The notes under the pieces are model-generated. The model ran no database searches and had not been told where the DNA came from. It was given only the letters and a program-made list of their open reading frames with translations. A stretch of DNA of 42,048 nt from a virus, in IMG/VR virus record IMGVR_UViG_3300030419_006993, positions 1 through 42,048 of that record; one strand, written 5' to 3'. Positions 32,382-40,347 of the stretch are shown piece after piece. How positions within the stretch are numbered: position 1 is the stretch's first letter; the number at the start of each line of letters is the position of its first letter. The translations under genes and the position numbers were made by a program.

Positions 32382-32390
32382 TATAAATAG
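32382..32390 (-). promoter_or_regulatory. CTATTTATA intergenic element, copy 4
   Basis: Minus-strand ACTATTTATAAAC in the 119-bp gap upstream of the scaffold gene, 67 nt before its ATG. Apart from this element, the gap holds nothing else I recognise. Confidence 0.45.
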
Positions 32391-32434
32391 TTGGCTTGGT
32401 GGCAAAATGACTTGTTTTTTAAATTTCAACTTTT

Positions 32435-32869
32435 CTAACCCACACCGATTGAGCCCGACCAGTTGCCCGCACCGGCAACCATGCCTGGGATTGAGCCCGT
32501 TTCAATAGGAGTGAGCCCCGCGATGATGCTCGCAGAACAGGCGAGATTGCTCTTGTCAGCCAAAAGATAGATACGCTCTACGCGCCACGTTCCTGTGTAT
32601 GATTCTCCATTATCCAGCACGTAATAGTTGTGATTACCTTCCGCAGCATTAACGCCATTTTCACTAAAGCCGACTCTCAAGGGTGCTGAAGTGCTCCCCG
32701 TAACCGAATTATAGACGGTGACAAAATTTGTGACACGAGGAAAGCAAACCGCCACAGGCGTATGCGTCCCAGATGGGGGCACAGCAAAAGATGAAGTCAC
32801 ATATGGAATACTTGAAATTTGATATGAAGGCACATGTGCGTTGCCCGCTTTGGGTATGTAATTGACCAT
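32435..32869 (-). CDS. Small beta-rich virion protein candidate (possible capsid decoration)
   Basis: A 144-residue protein without enzyme motifs, rich in Ser, Thr, Val, Gly and Asn. Predicted strands include PVAVCFPRVTNFVTVYNSV, APLRVGFSENGV, HNYYVLDNGESYTGTWRV and ERIYLLADKS, ending in a Gly/Ser-rich tail. The jelly-roll-like pattern and the place between bS21 and scaffold in the head module suggest a head surface or decoration protein. This is inference; I do not recognise the family. ATG with AGAGG upstream, right after the bS21 stop. A 119-bp gap follows. Confidence 0.65.
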   Translation of the reverse strand: MVNYIPKAGNAHVPSYQISSIPYVTSSFAVPPSGTHTPVAVCFPRVTNFVTVYNSVTGSTSAPLRVGFSENGVNAAEGNHNYYVLDNGESYTGTWRVERIYLLADKSNLACSASIIAGLTPIETGSIPGMVAGAGNWSGSIGVG

Positions 32870-33103
32870 TTATTTTGACCTCTCTTCTAATTGTTGTCTT
32901 TGTTCTTCTTGTTTTCTTTTCGCCGCTCTTGCAAGCGCGCTCTTAACTCTTCTCTTTTTGTCGGAAGGTTTTTCATAATACATTTTTTCACGGTATTCCT
33001 CTAGAATACCTTCCTTTTTTACCTTCTTCACAAAACGTCTTAATAATTTTTCGATGCTCTCGTTCTCTCTTCTCACGACTTTAACATTAACGTTTCTAGC
33101 CAT
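32870..33103 (-). CDS. rpsU: Ribosomal protein bS21 homolog
   Basis: A 77-residue protein that matches bacterial 30S protein S21: an N-terminal strand with VKVVRRENESIEKLLRRF, then KKVKKEGILEEYREKMYY with EKPSDKKRRVK, and a Lys/Arg/Ala/Gln helix to the end. bS21 sits on the 30S platform near the 3' end of 16S rRNA and helps initiation. A phage copy could replace the host protein and favour phage mRNAs. I chose the ATG at 33103, where homology begins and GGAG lies 11 nt upstream; the frame extends to 33292 antisense-like through the preceding gene. It overlaps that gene by 8 nt. S21 genes have been reported in marine phages, including Pelagibacter phage HTVC008M. Confidence 0.92.
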   Translation of the reverse strand: MARNVNVKVVRRENESIEKLLRRFVKKVKKEGILEEYREKMYYEKPSDKKRRVKSALARAAKRKQEEQRQQLEERSK

Positions 33104-33539
33104 TACTAATTGTTCTCCATGTGTTACCAAAGACACCTGCCAAAGTAGAAATATCCACACCGGGGTCCTTGGGGTCAACGCCCGATAATGCAGAGGCCGG
33201 TGCGGATGGTGTTCCGGGTTCGCCGGCAGTGGATAAGGGGTCTGTGCCTTCAAAAAGGTCAACTCCATTAAAGGAACTAGTTCCAATGGCATCTAACATT
33301 TCCTGTCTCTGTGCTTTCAATTCTCTCATTGGCTCGCTTTCTCTAAGCTCCGAATTGTTCACCATAATCTGTTCTTGTGGTGCGGGCTTTTTGCTCTCTT
33401 TAACTAGATTGTTGCCGGAATTTAAACCCATTGCAACCTCGGAAATAACTTTAGATAGAATGCCATCTTCTAAAAGAGATTCTTGAATGCACTCTTTTAC
33501 AATCGGTTTGATAAGTTTTTTAAAATCTGATTTTTTCAT
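33096..33539 (-). CDS. Head-module hypothetical protein with Pro/Gly/Ser-rich C-terminus
   Basis: A 147-residue protein. The N-terminal SDFKKLIKPIVKECIQESLL with ILSKVISEVAMGL forms an amphipathic helical segment (4-38). A central RELKAQRQEMLDAIG helix and a disordered C-terminal half (Pro/Gly/Ser/Asp-rich) follow. No known domain seen. It lies between the ParB-like protein and bS21 genes. The Lys/Glu-rich helical start resembles small core proteins of proheads, which is only suggestive. ATG with AGGGA upstream; 8-nt overlap with bS21 suggests coupled translation. Confidence 0.7.
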   Translation of the reverse strand: MKKSDFKKLIKPIVKECIQESLLEDGILSKVISEVAMGLNSGNNLVKESKKPAPQEQIMVNNSELRESEPMRELKAQRQEMLDAIGTSSFNGVDLFEGTDPLSTAGEPGTPSAPASALSGVDPKDPGVDISTLAGVFGNTWRTISNG

Positions 33540-34457
33540 TTATTTCCCTAATAGCATTTTTCTAACAGATTCGCGAATTCGCCCTTCACTTTTTTGCGCA
33601 TTATCTCGCGCATTCCCATAAGATCTCAAGGCTGCAATTGCTTCTGGGATGTTCAATCCAGTGAGCGCTTGCACTCTGATCTGTGCTTGGGGGCCTCCAG
33701 AAATCCAGGCAGAAGACCATCGATGATGACCGTCTAAAATAAAATTTTGATCACCATCTTGAATTGCAATCAAGTTTGGATCTCCGAATGCAACGCCACC
33801 GACAGGGGTGGGTCCAAAATTTAAAATATTCCACAAACTTTTATCCAAATAAACTTCACTCTGTGTGGGAAAAGATTTGGCAACATCAATTGTGGCTTCT
33901 CCTAGTGCCACAGAACTATCGCCGTCAGGCTCGGGGCCGTCATCTCGGAGCCCTTTTGTTAAAAATGCCTCCTGTTCTTCATCGCTGGCCGTGTCTAGTC
34001 CTGTGGGGAATTTATCGGGCATATCATATGCGACTTCTTGTAAAGGTGCGAAAGGTTCTTTGACATCCAGTTCACCGCGTGATAAGCGCCCTTTCAAATC
34101 TTCCATATCTTTATCAGGATCAACCACCGGCATATCAATGCGAGCAGGGTTCTTGTCCGAACCAGCAAAATTCTTCTCCAGAGCCTTTACATTTGCTACA
34201 AGGGTTTCGGGACCGCCAATGGCGGCAAGAATTTCATCTGGATCTTTAGGCGGGCCCATGGCAGCGAGCTTATTCCATGTGTCCATAATTGTTTCCGGAG
34301 TCAACCCAGAGCCGGCTGTTATTTTTACTGTCTTGGATGGCTTAGAAGGCCAAGATCCGGCTACTTTTTCTGGGGGCGCCTCTGCGGGGGCAGGCTCTTC
34401 TTGTTCTTTTATAGCATAACGTCGCCAATCTTCCAAAATTAGTTTAAAATCTTTCAC
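33540..34457 (-). CDS. ParB/sulfiredoxin-fold domain protein in the head module
   Basis: A 305-residue protein with a disordered, acidic, Pro-rich N-terminal 200 residues and a ParB-like C-terminal domain. NLIAIQDGDQNFILDGHHRW followed by SSAW (228-250) is the box with DGHHR, close to the GHRR of ParB/Srx nucleotide-binding proteins. After it come AQIRVQALTGLNIPEAIAAL and a basic RIRESVRKMLLGK tail. ParB-fold domains in phages include nucleases and CTP-binding clamps. Between prohead protease and scaffold genes, it might be an internal head protein injected with DNA. The start is GTG at 34457, with GGGAG 7 nt upstream. The N-terminal LEDWRRYAIKEQEEP resembles a head-targeting segment, but this is a guess. 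Confidence 0.65.
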   Translation of the reverse strand: MKDFKLILEDWRRYAIKEQEEPAPAEAPPEKVAGSWPSKPSKTVKITAGSGLTPETIMDTWNKLAAMGPPKDPDEILAAIGGPETLVANVKALEKNFAGSDKNPARIDMPVVDPDKDMEDLKGRLSRGELDVKEPFAPLQEVAYDMPDKFPTGLDTASDEEQEAFLTKGLRDDGPEPDGDSSVALGEATIDVAKSFPTQSEVYLDKSLWNILNFGPTPVGGVAFGDPNLIAIQDGDQNFILDGHHRWSSAWISGGPQAQIRVQALTGLNIPEAIAALRSYGNARDNAQKSEGRIRESVRKMLLGK

Positions 34458-34459
34458 TT

Positions 34460-35059
34460 TTAATCTCCCAAAATGCTATTCAAAGCACGGTTAATCCGGT
34501 CTGCCTTGGAAAAGACCCGTTTTTCAATCCCCTCTTCCAGCGTCATATAAGCACCGGTGGTGGACGGTTCAGAAACAAAATCAAAACAGATCAACTGAAA
34601 ATCATCTTCAACCAAGGTTCTGCCATTCGCTTCAGTAACAGACCCAAGTCCGCGAGAAGAAATTCCAAGCGACACACCAGAATTGACTAACGACTTCAAG
34701 ACATTACCAGACGGTGTGTCAAGCACCCTGACCTTTCCCATGACACTGTTGCCGTCCCACCACGCTTCAGTGACAAGGTGAGAAGCATTTTTTAAATTGA
34801 TAACAGAATCGTCAGGATGGTCGAGTTCCCCAAGAGACCGACGCTCTTGAATTACTTTTTGATAGTTCTTCATTTCTCTCTTTAGAGTGGCGGCGGGATA
34901 AATTCTCCCATTTCCGTTTTGTGCTTCCGCTTCTTGCAATTTGCCTGACAAGATCATGCCCCCATTTTTGACAAATCTCTTTTCTTCTTCCGTCAATAAG
35001 TCCTGGCACACTCCGCCTTCACAAAGTTCATAATATTCTCTAAGCAATTGTTTGGACAT
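34460..35059 (-). CDS. 21: Prohead core protease gp21
   Basis: Serine protease that processes scaffold and capsid proteins during head maturation. The 199-residue protein has the herpesvirus/T4-type fold markers: GGMILSGKLQEAEAQNGNGR (33-52), IYPAATLKREM, the LGELDHPD motif with catalytic His81, and VSLGISSRGLGS with the nucleophilic Ser at 134 or 135. These correspond to the His and Ser of T4 gp21 (212 residues). It is a full-length gene with ATG and AAGGAAG upstream. A structured 82-nt leader lies between it and the membrane protein gene. Confidence 0.92.
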   Translation of the reverse strand: MSKQLLREYYELCEGGVCQDLLTEEEKRFVKNGGMILSGKLQEAEAQNGNGRIYPAATLKREMKNYQKVIQERRSLGELDHPDDSVINLKNASHLVTEAWWDGNSVMGKVRVLDTPSGNVLKSLVNSGVSLGISSRGLGSVTEANGRTLVEDDFQLICFDFVSEPSTTGAYMTLEEGIEKRVFSKADRINRALNSILGD

Positions 35060-35141
35060 AACATTCTTCCTTCAAACGGGCGCAACCCGTGCGAGCTAAG
35101 ATCCGCTACAGCAACGCCGAACAGGTTGTAACTGCCATTTT
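35060..35141 (-). promoter_or_regulatory. Structured leader upstream of gp21
   Basis: The 82-nt gap is visibly richer in G+C than its surroundings. On the minus strand it can form a stem CAG-(TTA)-CAAC with GTTGCTG (35134-35109) and a hairpin ACGGG-TTGCG-CCCGT (35090-35076) just before the SD. No promoter consensus is evident. It could attenuate or regulate protease synthesis. Confidence 0.35.
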
Positions 35142-35450
35142 TTATTCTTTGATAATTCTATGCTCATACCTTATACCTTCATCCTTTAATAACATATTAA
35201 TAAAATACGAAGTTCCAGAACTAAGCCAACTCAAAATAAAAAAATTGGCGATACTATAGTCAAATGTAAATAGTTCTGTAAATTCATTAATGCCGAACAA
35301 AAACGCACCGGTCCAGAAGCCCATGCACATAGCGCAGTGAAAAAAATGATGTTTTGGTCGAATTGTTTTAAAAACAGAGGAGTAGACTAAAATTTGTGTT
35401 AAGCCATACGCGGTTAAAATAAAATATACAAGATCCAACACGCCCTCCAT
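35142..35450 (-). CDS. Small membrane protein, DUF1360-like
   Basis: A 102-residue membrane protein with about three hydrophobic helices (4-24, 38-55, 68-88). The first loop contains the conserved-looking block HHFFHCAMCMGFWTGAFLFG, which resembles the C-x2-C/GFW motif of DUF1360 proteins found in bacteria and marine phages. It probably sits in the host inner membrane. Proheads of T4 assemble on the inner membrane, so a membrane protein in the head operon could anchor or nucleate assembly, though holin-like or exclusion roles are equally open. Its ATG overlaps the preceding stop (TAATG). Confidence 0.7.
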   Translation of the reverse strand: MEGVLDLVYFILTAYGLTQILVYSSVFKTIRPKHHFFHCAMCMGFWTGAFLFGINEFTELFTFDYSIANFFILSWLSSGTSYFINMLLKDEGIRYEHRIIKE

Positions 35451-36007
35451 TAATAATACTCATAATACAAGCCGTATGGCGCCATCCCGGGATAAATATT
35501 CCCCTTTGTCTCTTCTTGTGCAACCTCGCCAAGCTCTGTCGAATGCTCTGCATCCGGGTCGAGCAACCACTCTTCGCCCTCATCGTGATGAGCTTGAATA
35601 AACGAATAGTATGGCTTTTCTTCCTGTAGAAATTTGCCTATATTGAACAACGTTGTCTGTACAGAGTTGACACCATCTATTTTAGATTCTAAAATATCCC
35701 CCTCTAAGGAATTATAAATATGGCCACCCTGAATACTAGTAAAATCAACGATACCCTTCTTCATCAAGAAAGTAAACAATCGATCTTGAGCCTCATAAAC
35801 ATATTTGCTTGCTTGTTCCTTGGAAAAAGAGACAACTTTACTTTTTTCCGGCATCACAACGATGTTAATTTCTGGGTGGCTGAAAATCATGTAATTGCCA
35901 TCCAGAGATCTTCTTGCGTTGATAGCCATCGTGGCCTGAACCGGTTTTTTCTCCTCCTGCTCAACCCCTTCAACCGCCTCTTTTCCAACATTTATAGTAA
36001 TTGCCAT
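35450..36007 (-). CDS. Head-module protein of unknown function
   Basis: A 185-residue acidic protein. It includes ATMAINARRSLDGNYMIFSH and PEINIVVMPEKSKVVSF, then a helical SKEQASKYVYEAQDRLFTFL segment and a long acidic C-terminus ending in Tyr (GMAPYGLYYEYY). No catalytic motif. It occupies the place of gp67/gp68 core proteins between portal and protease in T4, but similarity was not recognised. ATG immediately follows the stop of the preceding gene, so translation is coupled. Confidence 0.72.
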   Translation of the reverse strand: MAITINVGKEAVEGVEQEEKKPVQATMAINARRSLDGNYMIFSHPEINIVVMPEKSKVVSFSKEQASKYVYEAQDRLFTFLMKKGIVDFTSIQGGHIYNSLEGDILESKIDGVNSVQTTLFNIGKFLQEEKPYYSFIQAHHDEGEEWLLDPDAEHSTELGEVAQEETKGNIYPGMAPYGLYYEYY

Positions 36008-36832
36008 TTAACTCTGTATCTCACTAGCTAGTTTTTGAATTTTAATAATTTTTTCAACAATTGAATTAGAAATTGGAGTTTTTTTGAACCCCTCCATCAC
36101 CTCCAACACTTGCTCACTCTTTCTACACATATTTGCATCACTTTTAATTTCGTCTGTTTGCAAACTACTTTTAACAACACTCTTCAATCTTCCCAATTCC
36201 TCGTTTAGATAGAGCTTGAACTCAAGGCCATCGTCCATAAAAGAAAAAATGTATTTTTGCAACAATTCTTTCTGCTCGGCCATTAAACTAGAATTATATT
36301 TCTGGTTGAACCTTTCAACGAACTTTTTCATCACTATACCGTCAACCGAACTGGATTTATTTTCTGAAAGTTTTTCTTTTTTGCCGGTTAGCCACTCCAT
36401 TAAAGTATCTTCCAGCAGGACTCTTTTTTTCGGCAACAATTCATCGTTGAATATTTGATAAATGGTGGCAATATTTTTAAAATTAGGGACAAAATTAGAA
36501 AATACGTCCTTAGATAGGGCGGTATTGATCTCTTTAATTAAACTGCTTTGCTCTTCAAATAATTTTTCTTTGTTTATTTTCTTATATTGTGCCCTAGTTT
36601 CGTAAATTAGTTTTTCCGCCAGATGTGGCTTTAAATCTTGGTCCCTCTGTAACGACTTGTATAGCTCCAACTCTTTTCTCAAAGCTGTTTCTTTGCCGAA
36701 CCCGTTTTTAATAATTCGCACAACTTTATTTTTTCGTCTTAGATCTTCTTTAATCACTGCTTTTGTAAGTTCTCGGATTAATGCCTCGAATAAAAAAGCA
36801 GTATTTCTTTTTTTATTATGCCTTAGCTTCAT
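36008..36832 (-). CDS. Helical basic protein next to portal (prohead core candidate)
   Basis: A 274-residue, almost entirely helical Lys/Glu/Leu-rich protein. It begins KLRHNKKRNTAFLFEALIRE, followed by LTKAVIKEDLRRKNKVVRII, and ends in EKIIKIQKLASEIQS. The helices are charged and coiled-coil-like, with no domain I can name. Next to the portal gene (17-nt overlap with its 3' end), it may be an initiator or core component. Similar long helical genes lie after portal in other marine T4-like phages, from memory only. ATG start. Confidence 0.72.
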   Translation of the reverse strand: MKLRHNKKRNTAFLFEALIRELTKAVIKEDLRRKNKVVRIIKNGFGKETALRKELELYKSLQRDQDLKPHLAEKLIYETRAQYKKINKEKLFEEQSSLIKEINTALSKDVFSNFVPNFKNIATIYQIFNDELLPKKRVLLEDTLMEWLTGKKEKLSENKSSSVDGIVMKKFVERFNQKYNSSLMAEQKELLQKYIFSFMDDGLEFKLYLNEELGRLKSVVKSSLQTDEIKSDANMCRKSEQVLEVMEGFKKTPISNSIVEKIIKIQKLASEIQS

Positions 36833-38759
36833 TACTTCTAGACTCCAGTTCTTTTATTAATCTCTCTACTTCGCGATTAACTTCAAATAGTTTTTTCTCT
36901 TGTTCTTTGTAAATAGGTTCTTTATTCTCATAAATTCCCTTTGTTATGGAAGATAACTCACCATGACCTTTGTAAATATTTCTCATGTTGCCTCCCGCCA
37001 CCTGGGCACCGGACTTACTCATGGTGCTTTTTTTTCTATCCCCAGCAGGGTTACGACTTACAACAGGCTTATAATACTTATCTTTTGCGCCGCTGGTCGT
37101 ATGCATCTTCCTTCCAAGATCATCACGTTTGCCAGGAGGCGCGGCCAGTAATGCGCCAGTCTCTTCTTCGCCAGCCCCCTCATCGCCTCCTAACTCTTCT
37201 CCGCCAAGATCCTCTCCACCAAGCTCTTCACCACCAAGTTCTTCACCGCCCAGGTCGCCACCCAGGTCGCCACCCAGCCCACCAGCGGCGGCGTCGGCGT
37301 CGGCAGTAACGTCTTCTGCAGCCTTCTCAAGGAATGCTTCAAACTTTCTATCGTGAAACATTTCTCTCTGAATTCTAACAAACTCTTCATCCGGCACGTT
37401 GAAAACGTTATGGGCAACCCATCGCTTACTAAAATACCCCTCGGTAGCAGAGCCGGCAATTTCGAACTTAGTTCTCCAGTGTTCCAACTCTTGCAACTCT
37501 GCGATTCTAGAAGGATTATTTAACTTGAGTTTGAAAGAAATCAAATCTTCTTGCCTAAATCCTATAGTATATAGGTGGATAATTCCGATCTTCTCCAACT
37601 CACTAATTACAGCGCGTTGGAGTCTCTGGATGGTTCTTGAAAAACGAATGTCTTTTTGGGCCAAAGTGGTTTTTTCTTCTTCGGCACCCTCTGTTGAAGT
37701 AAGATAAGCAGCAGGTATTTTAATAGCGGAAAATAGCTTATCTCTTAAGTATTTAACATCATCAATGTCGCCAGTATAGGTACCACCTGCCAATGATTCA
37801 ATTTTTGAACTAACCCCACCACGCACAGGGACAAAATAATCCTCTTCAACACTCATTGGGTTATAGCGCAAATCAACTCTGCCAGTGCTTGGGTCCACCA
37901 CTTGATTGCGCTTCATTTGTGACATTACTTTTTGCATATACTGCTCAACATCGGGAGGGGATATGTTTCCCACGTCAATATAGAACACGCGGCGCTCGGG
38001 AGAGCGCACAATACGATAAGCCATCATGGCGTCCTCTATAAGAGTAAGTTGGCGCCAAATCCGGCGAGCCGGTTCTAGAACAGAAGTTCCATAAGGTGCG
38101 TATTTGTCATTTCCAAGAATTCTAAAATGAGATATTTGCCAATTTTCGAATGTCATTCCGCCCGAATTCCACTGGAATTGTACATAATTTGGATTTGTTT
38201 TATCTTCGCCCTCCAATCGTTCGACTTCTTGGGTTGGCAAGCCGATCACATTAGTTATTCCACGCTGATCATCGATGTCCAGATAGAGAAAATAATCCCC
38301 GAATTTGCACATCGTTCGACACCATCCAAAAAGATTATGTTCTATATTCAAAACGTTATGATACAAAGTTTCCAAGACAGCTCTAATTTCGTCGTTGGAG
38401 CATTCTATGTGAAGAAGGGTTTGTAAGTCAGAAGATGTTGTCATCTCATCTGCATATATGTCCAAAGCTGATGCCAACTCTGGCGTGTATTCCATTTGGT
38501 CAAAATCTGTATATCTCTCCGCACGACTAATTTGCCCCATTATGCCAGCGGAAGAAAAAGCGCTTCCCATAAGTTCATATGATGTTTTCTTGAAGTTCTT
38601 ACCGCTAGCGGATGTAAAATTGAACTTGTTCAGCTGACGTCTGCGGAGGCGACGGGGCGTTTGCGCTCTGTAATTAATGATGGGGCCAGAGAACAATCTA
38701 GTTAAACGCTTAAATAATTCTGAACCTGCTTCTCGTGGGTTTTTTTGTTGATCTACCAT
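36816..38759 (-). CDS. 20: Portal protein gp20
   Basis: Dodecameric DNA entry/exit ring at the head vertex and initiator of head assembly. The 647-residue protein has the gp20 landmarks. RAERYTDFDQMEYTPELASA with LDIYADE is the N-terminal helix signature. LFGWCRTMCKFGDYFLYLDI, the segment from YAPYGTSVLEPARRIWRQLT to EDAMMAYRIVRSPERRVFY and KYLRDKLFSAIKIPAAYL follow, as in cyanophage and T4 portals. T4 gp20 is 524 residues; here a C-terminal extension holds an acidic Gly/Glu/Leu repeat and a basic tail. ATG, with SD AAAGGATAGG that contains the terminase stop. Confidence 0.95.
   Translation of the reverse strand: MVDQQKNPREAGSELFKRLTRLFSGPIINYRAQTPRRLRRRQLNKFNFTSASGKNFKKTSYELMGSAFSSAGIMGQISRAERYTDFDQMEYTPELASALDIYADEMTTSSDLQTLLHIECSNDEIRAVLETLYHNVLNIEHNLFGWCRTMCKFGDYFLYLDIDDQRGITNVIGLPTQEVERLEGEDKTNPNYVQFQWNSGGMTFENWQISHFRILGNDKYAPYGTSVLEPARRIWRQLTLIEDAMMAYRIVRSPERRVFYIDVGNISPPDVEQYMQKVMSQMKRNQVVDPSTGRVDLRYNPMSVEEDYFVPVRGGVSSKIESLAGGTYTGDIDDVKYLRDKLFSAIKIPAAYLTSTEGAEEEKTTLAQKDIRFSRTIQRLQRAVISELEKIGIIHLYTIGFRQEDLISFKLKLNNPSRIAELQELEHWRTKFEIAGSATEGYFSKRWVAHNVFNVPDEEFVRIQREMFHDRKFEAFLEKAAEDVTADADAAAGGLGGDLGGDLGGEELGGEELGGEDLGGEELGGDEGAGEEETGALLAAPPGKRDDLGRKMHTTSGAKDKYYKPVVSRNPAGDRKKSTMSKSGAQVAGGNMRNIYKGHGELSSITKGIYENKEPIYKEQEKKLFEVNREVERLIKELESRSNEAKA
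37190..37280 (-). repeat. 15-bp tandem repeat in the portal C-terminus
   Basis: About six imperfect 15-bp units encode GGDLG/GGEEL/GGEDL pentapeptides, an acidic flexible stretch after the conserved portal core. Units differ at few bases, so length polymorphism between relatives is likely. Confidence 0.75.
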
Positions 38760-38763
38760 TTAC

Positions 38764-40347
38764 CTATCCTTTATAGAGCCAGCTAAATTCCTGTTGTTCA
38801 CTTATTTTAACATTCTTTTTCACTTCTTTATAGCCATTCATTCCTGGAATTGTTGTATTTATAGTAGTTTTAGAAGTTGTCATCGCGTCTAAAAATGCCT
38901 TATTATATTCCATAGCCCTTCGATTGGCGGTGAGGGCAGTATCTTTTACCCAACATGCAATAGCAAAACTCAATGTCAAATCATCGTTGTAGCCACGCAT
39001 TGCCTCGGGGCGCCCATTGTGCCAAATAAAAGTTCTAAACTCGGCTGTTAAGCGTGAAGAGCGCAAGGTAATTAGTTTATTCCTTATGAATTCCTCTAGT
39101 TTGGCAATAATTAATGGTCTTGTTTTCATTGATGTTGTGAAACCCGCCACGGCACTAGATTTAGTCTCCGCAACTAGTTGGTCTACGTATTCGTGTGTAG
39201 ACTTAATAGAGTAGTAAAGGTTGGGATAATCATAATCATTTGCTAATTTTTCTAAAACTGAATATCCTATATTATTGTTCTCAACCACCAATAAGCAGTT
39301 ACCATATTCTCTGCCGGTTTCATTTAAAAGGTTGGAAAACATATCCAAGTTGGGCTTTCCTTGATATTCTGCAACCTGCTCCATCGTATCCACATTAATA
39401 ACATGAAATGCTGAATTGTCTTTGCCATCTCCCCTTGCGACATCGGCAACAAGCAGATAAGTGCTGTTGGAGTCATACGTTTCCCAAATCCACAAATTTC
39501 TATCAAACGCAGTTTTGTATTTTGGTACGCAACACTCATGCCCTTCTATTCTAGAAAGATCATCTGGGTGAATAACTGTTTCTCCAGACGTATTAAAATT
39601 ACATTCCAGTTCTTGTGCTATTTCGCGTCGAGACATATTCTTTGTCTCTTTCTCAAACCACAACAAATCACGATCTGGGTGGATATCCCAAGGTAATACG
39701 GTGGTTTTAAAATCGTTTTCCCCAGTTTCCGCGTCAGCATATGTCTTGTGAAACCAATTACCAACACCATTGGGGGTTGAAAGAGCGATGCATCGACCAC
39801 CAGTTGACAAGGCGGGATATAGACCGGCCCACAACTCGTCAAGACCTTCAACATGGGCAGCCTCGTCAACCACCAACAAGGAGAGCGCTTCTGAACGGCC
39901 TGCGTCTCCCGAAGTCGAAGACGCTTTAATTTGTGATCCGTTGGACAATTCAAAAGAAGCTCTATTGTCAATATTAACTTCCGCTATTCGAACCCATTCT
40001 GGCAGGTTCTTAATCATATGTTTAACTTTTTTAACTAGATTTGTTGCCGTGCCAAATTTAGTAGCCATAACAAGTATATTTTTATCACGGTGAAAAACCA
40101 TCATCCATGCAACGTATGCCGCAACAATAGTAGAGATCCCAAGCTGCCTTGCCTTTAAAATAATGTTGAAACGGTGATCATTAAAATCTGTCACTAGATC
40201 TGCCTGAAATTCGTAGGTTTTGAAGGGAATGAGACCCTCAATAGGGTGAGCGATTTTTGTATAATTGTTAATAAAATAAACAGGGTCTTTGCCGCATTTA
40301 ATTATTTCTTGAATGACTTGCTGTTTGGAAAGTTGTGGATTAGACAT
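38764..40347 (-). CDS. 17: Terminase large subunit gp17
   Basis: ATP-driven DNA packaging motor and headful nuclease. The 527-residue protein has the terminase Walker A-type KARQLGIST (65-73) and Walker B LLVVDEAAH (157-165). The coupling STPNG motif follows, and then the RNase H-like nuclease domain, with LLVADVARGDGKDNSAFHVI carrying the first catalytic Asp and GYNDDLTLSFAI carrying the last. T4 gp17 is 610 residues. ATG with AGGG 7 nt upstream. The portal gene follows by 4 nt. No gp16-type small subunit with a recognisable HTH lies next to it. Confidence 0.94.
   Translation of the reverse strand: MSNPQLSKQQVIQEIIKCGKDPVYFINNYTKIAHPIEGLIPFKTYEFQADLVTDFNDHRFNIILKARQLGISTIVAAYVAWMMVFHRDKNILVMATKFGTATNLVKKVKHMIKNLPEWVRIAEVNIDNRASFELSNGSQIKASSTSGDAGRSEALSLLVVDEAAHVEGLDELWAGLYPALSTGGRCIALSTPNGVGNWFHKTYADAETGENDFKTTVLPWDIHPDRDLLWFEKETKNMSRREIAQELECNFNTSGETVIHPDDLSRIEGHECCVPKYKTAFDRNLWIWETYDSNSTYLLVADVARGDGKDNSAFHVINVDTMEQVAEYQGKPNLDMFSNLLNETGREYGNCLLVVENNNIGYSVLEKLANDYDYPNLYYSIKSTHEYVDQLVAETKSSAVAGFTTSMKTRPLIIAKLEEFIRNKLITLRSSRLTAEFRTFIWHNGRPEAMRGYNDDLTLSFAIACWVKDTALTANRRAMEYNKAFLDAMTTSKTTINTTIPGMNGYKEVKKNVKISEQQEFSWLYKG
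38856..38863 (-). promoter_or_regulatory. TATAAATA match upstream of portal gene
   Basis: Exact match to the T4 late promoter core on the minus strand, inside the terminase 3' end and about 100 nt upstream of the portal ATG. Since it is an 8-mer inside coding sequence, chance is a real alternative. Confidence 0.25.

Noticed and set aside
33104-33292. N-terminal extension of bS21 to 140 residues
   Set aside because: Overlaps the preceding gene out of frame, has no SD, and bS21 similarity begins exactly at the ATG at 33103.
37190-37280. Tandem repeat as a CRISPR or origin iteron array
   Set aside because: Units are in phase with codons and encode an acidic pentapeptide tail of the portal, with no spacers.
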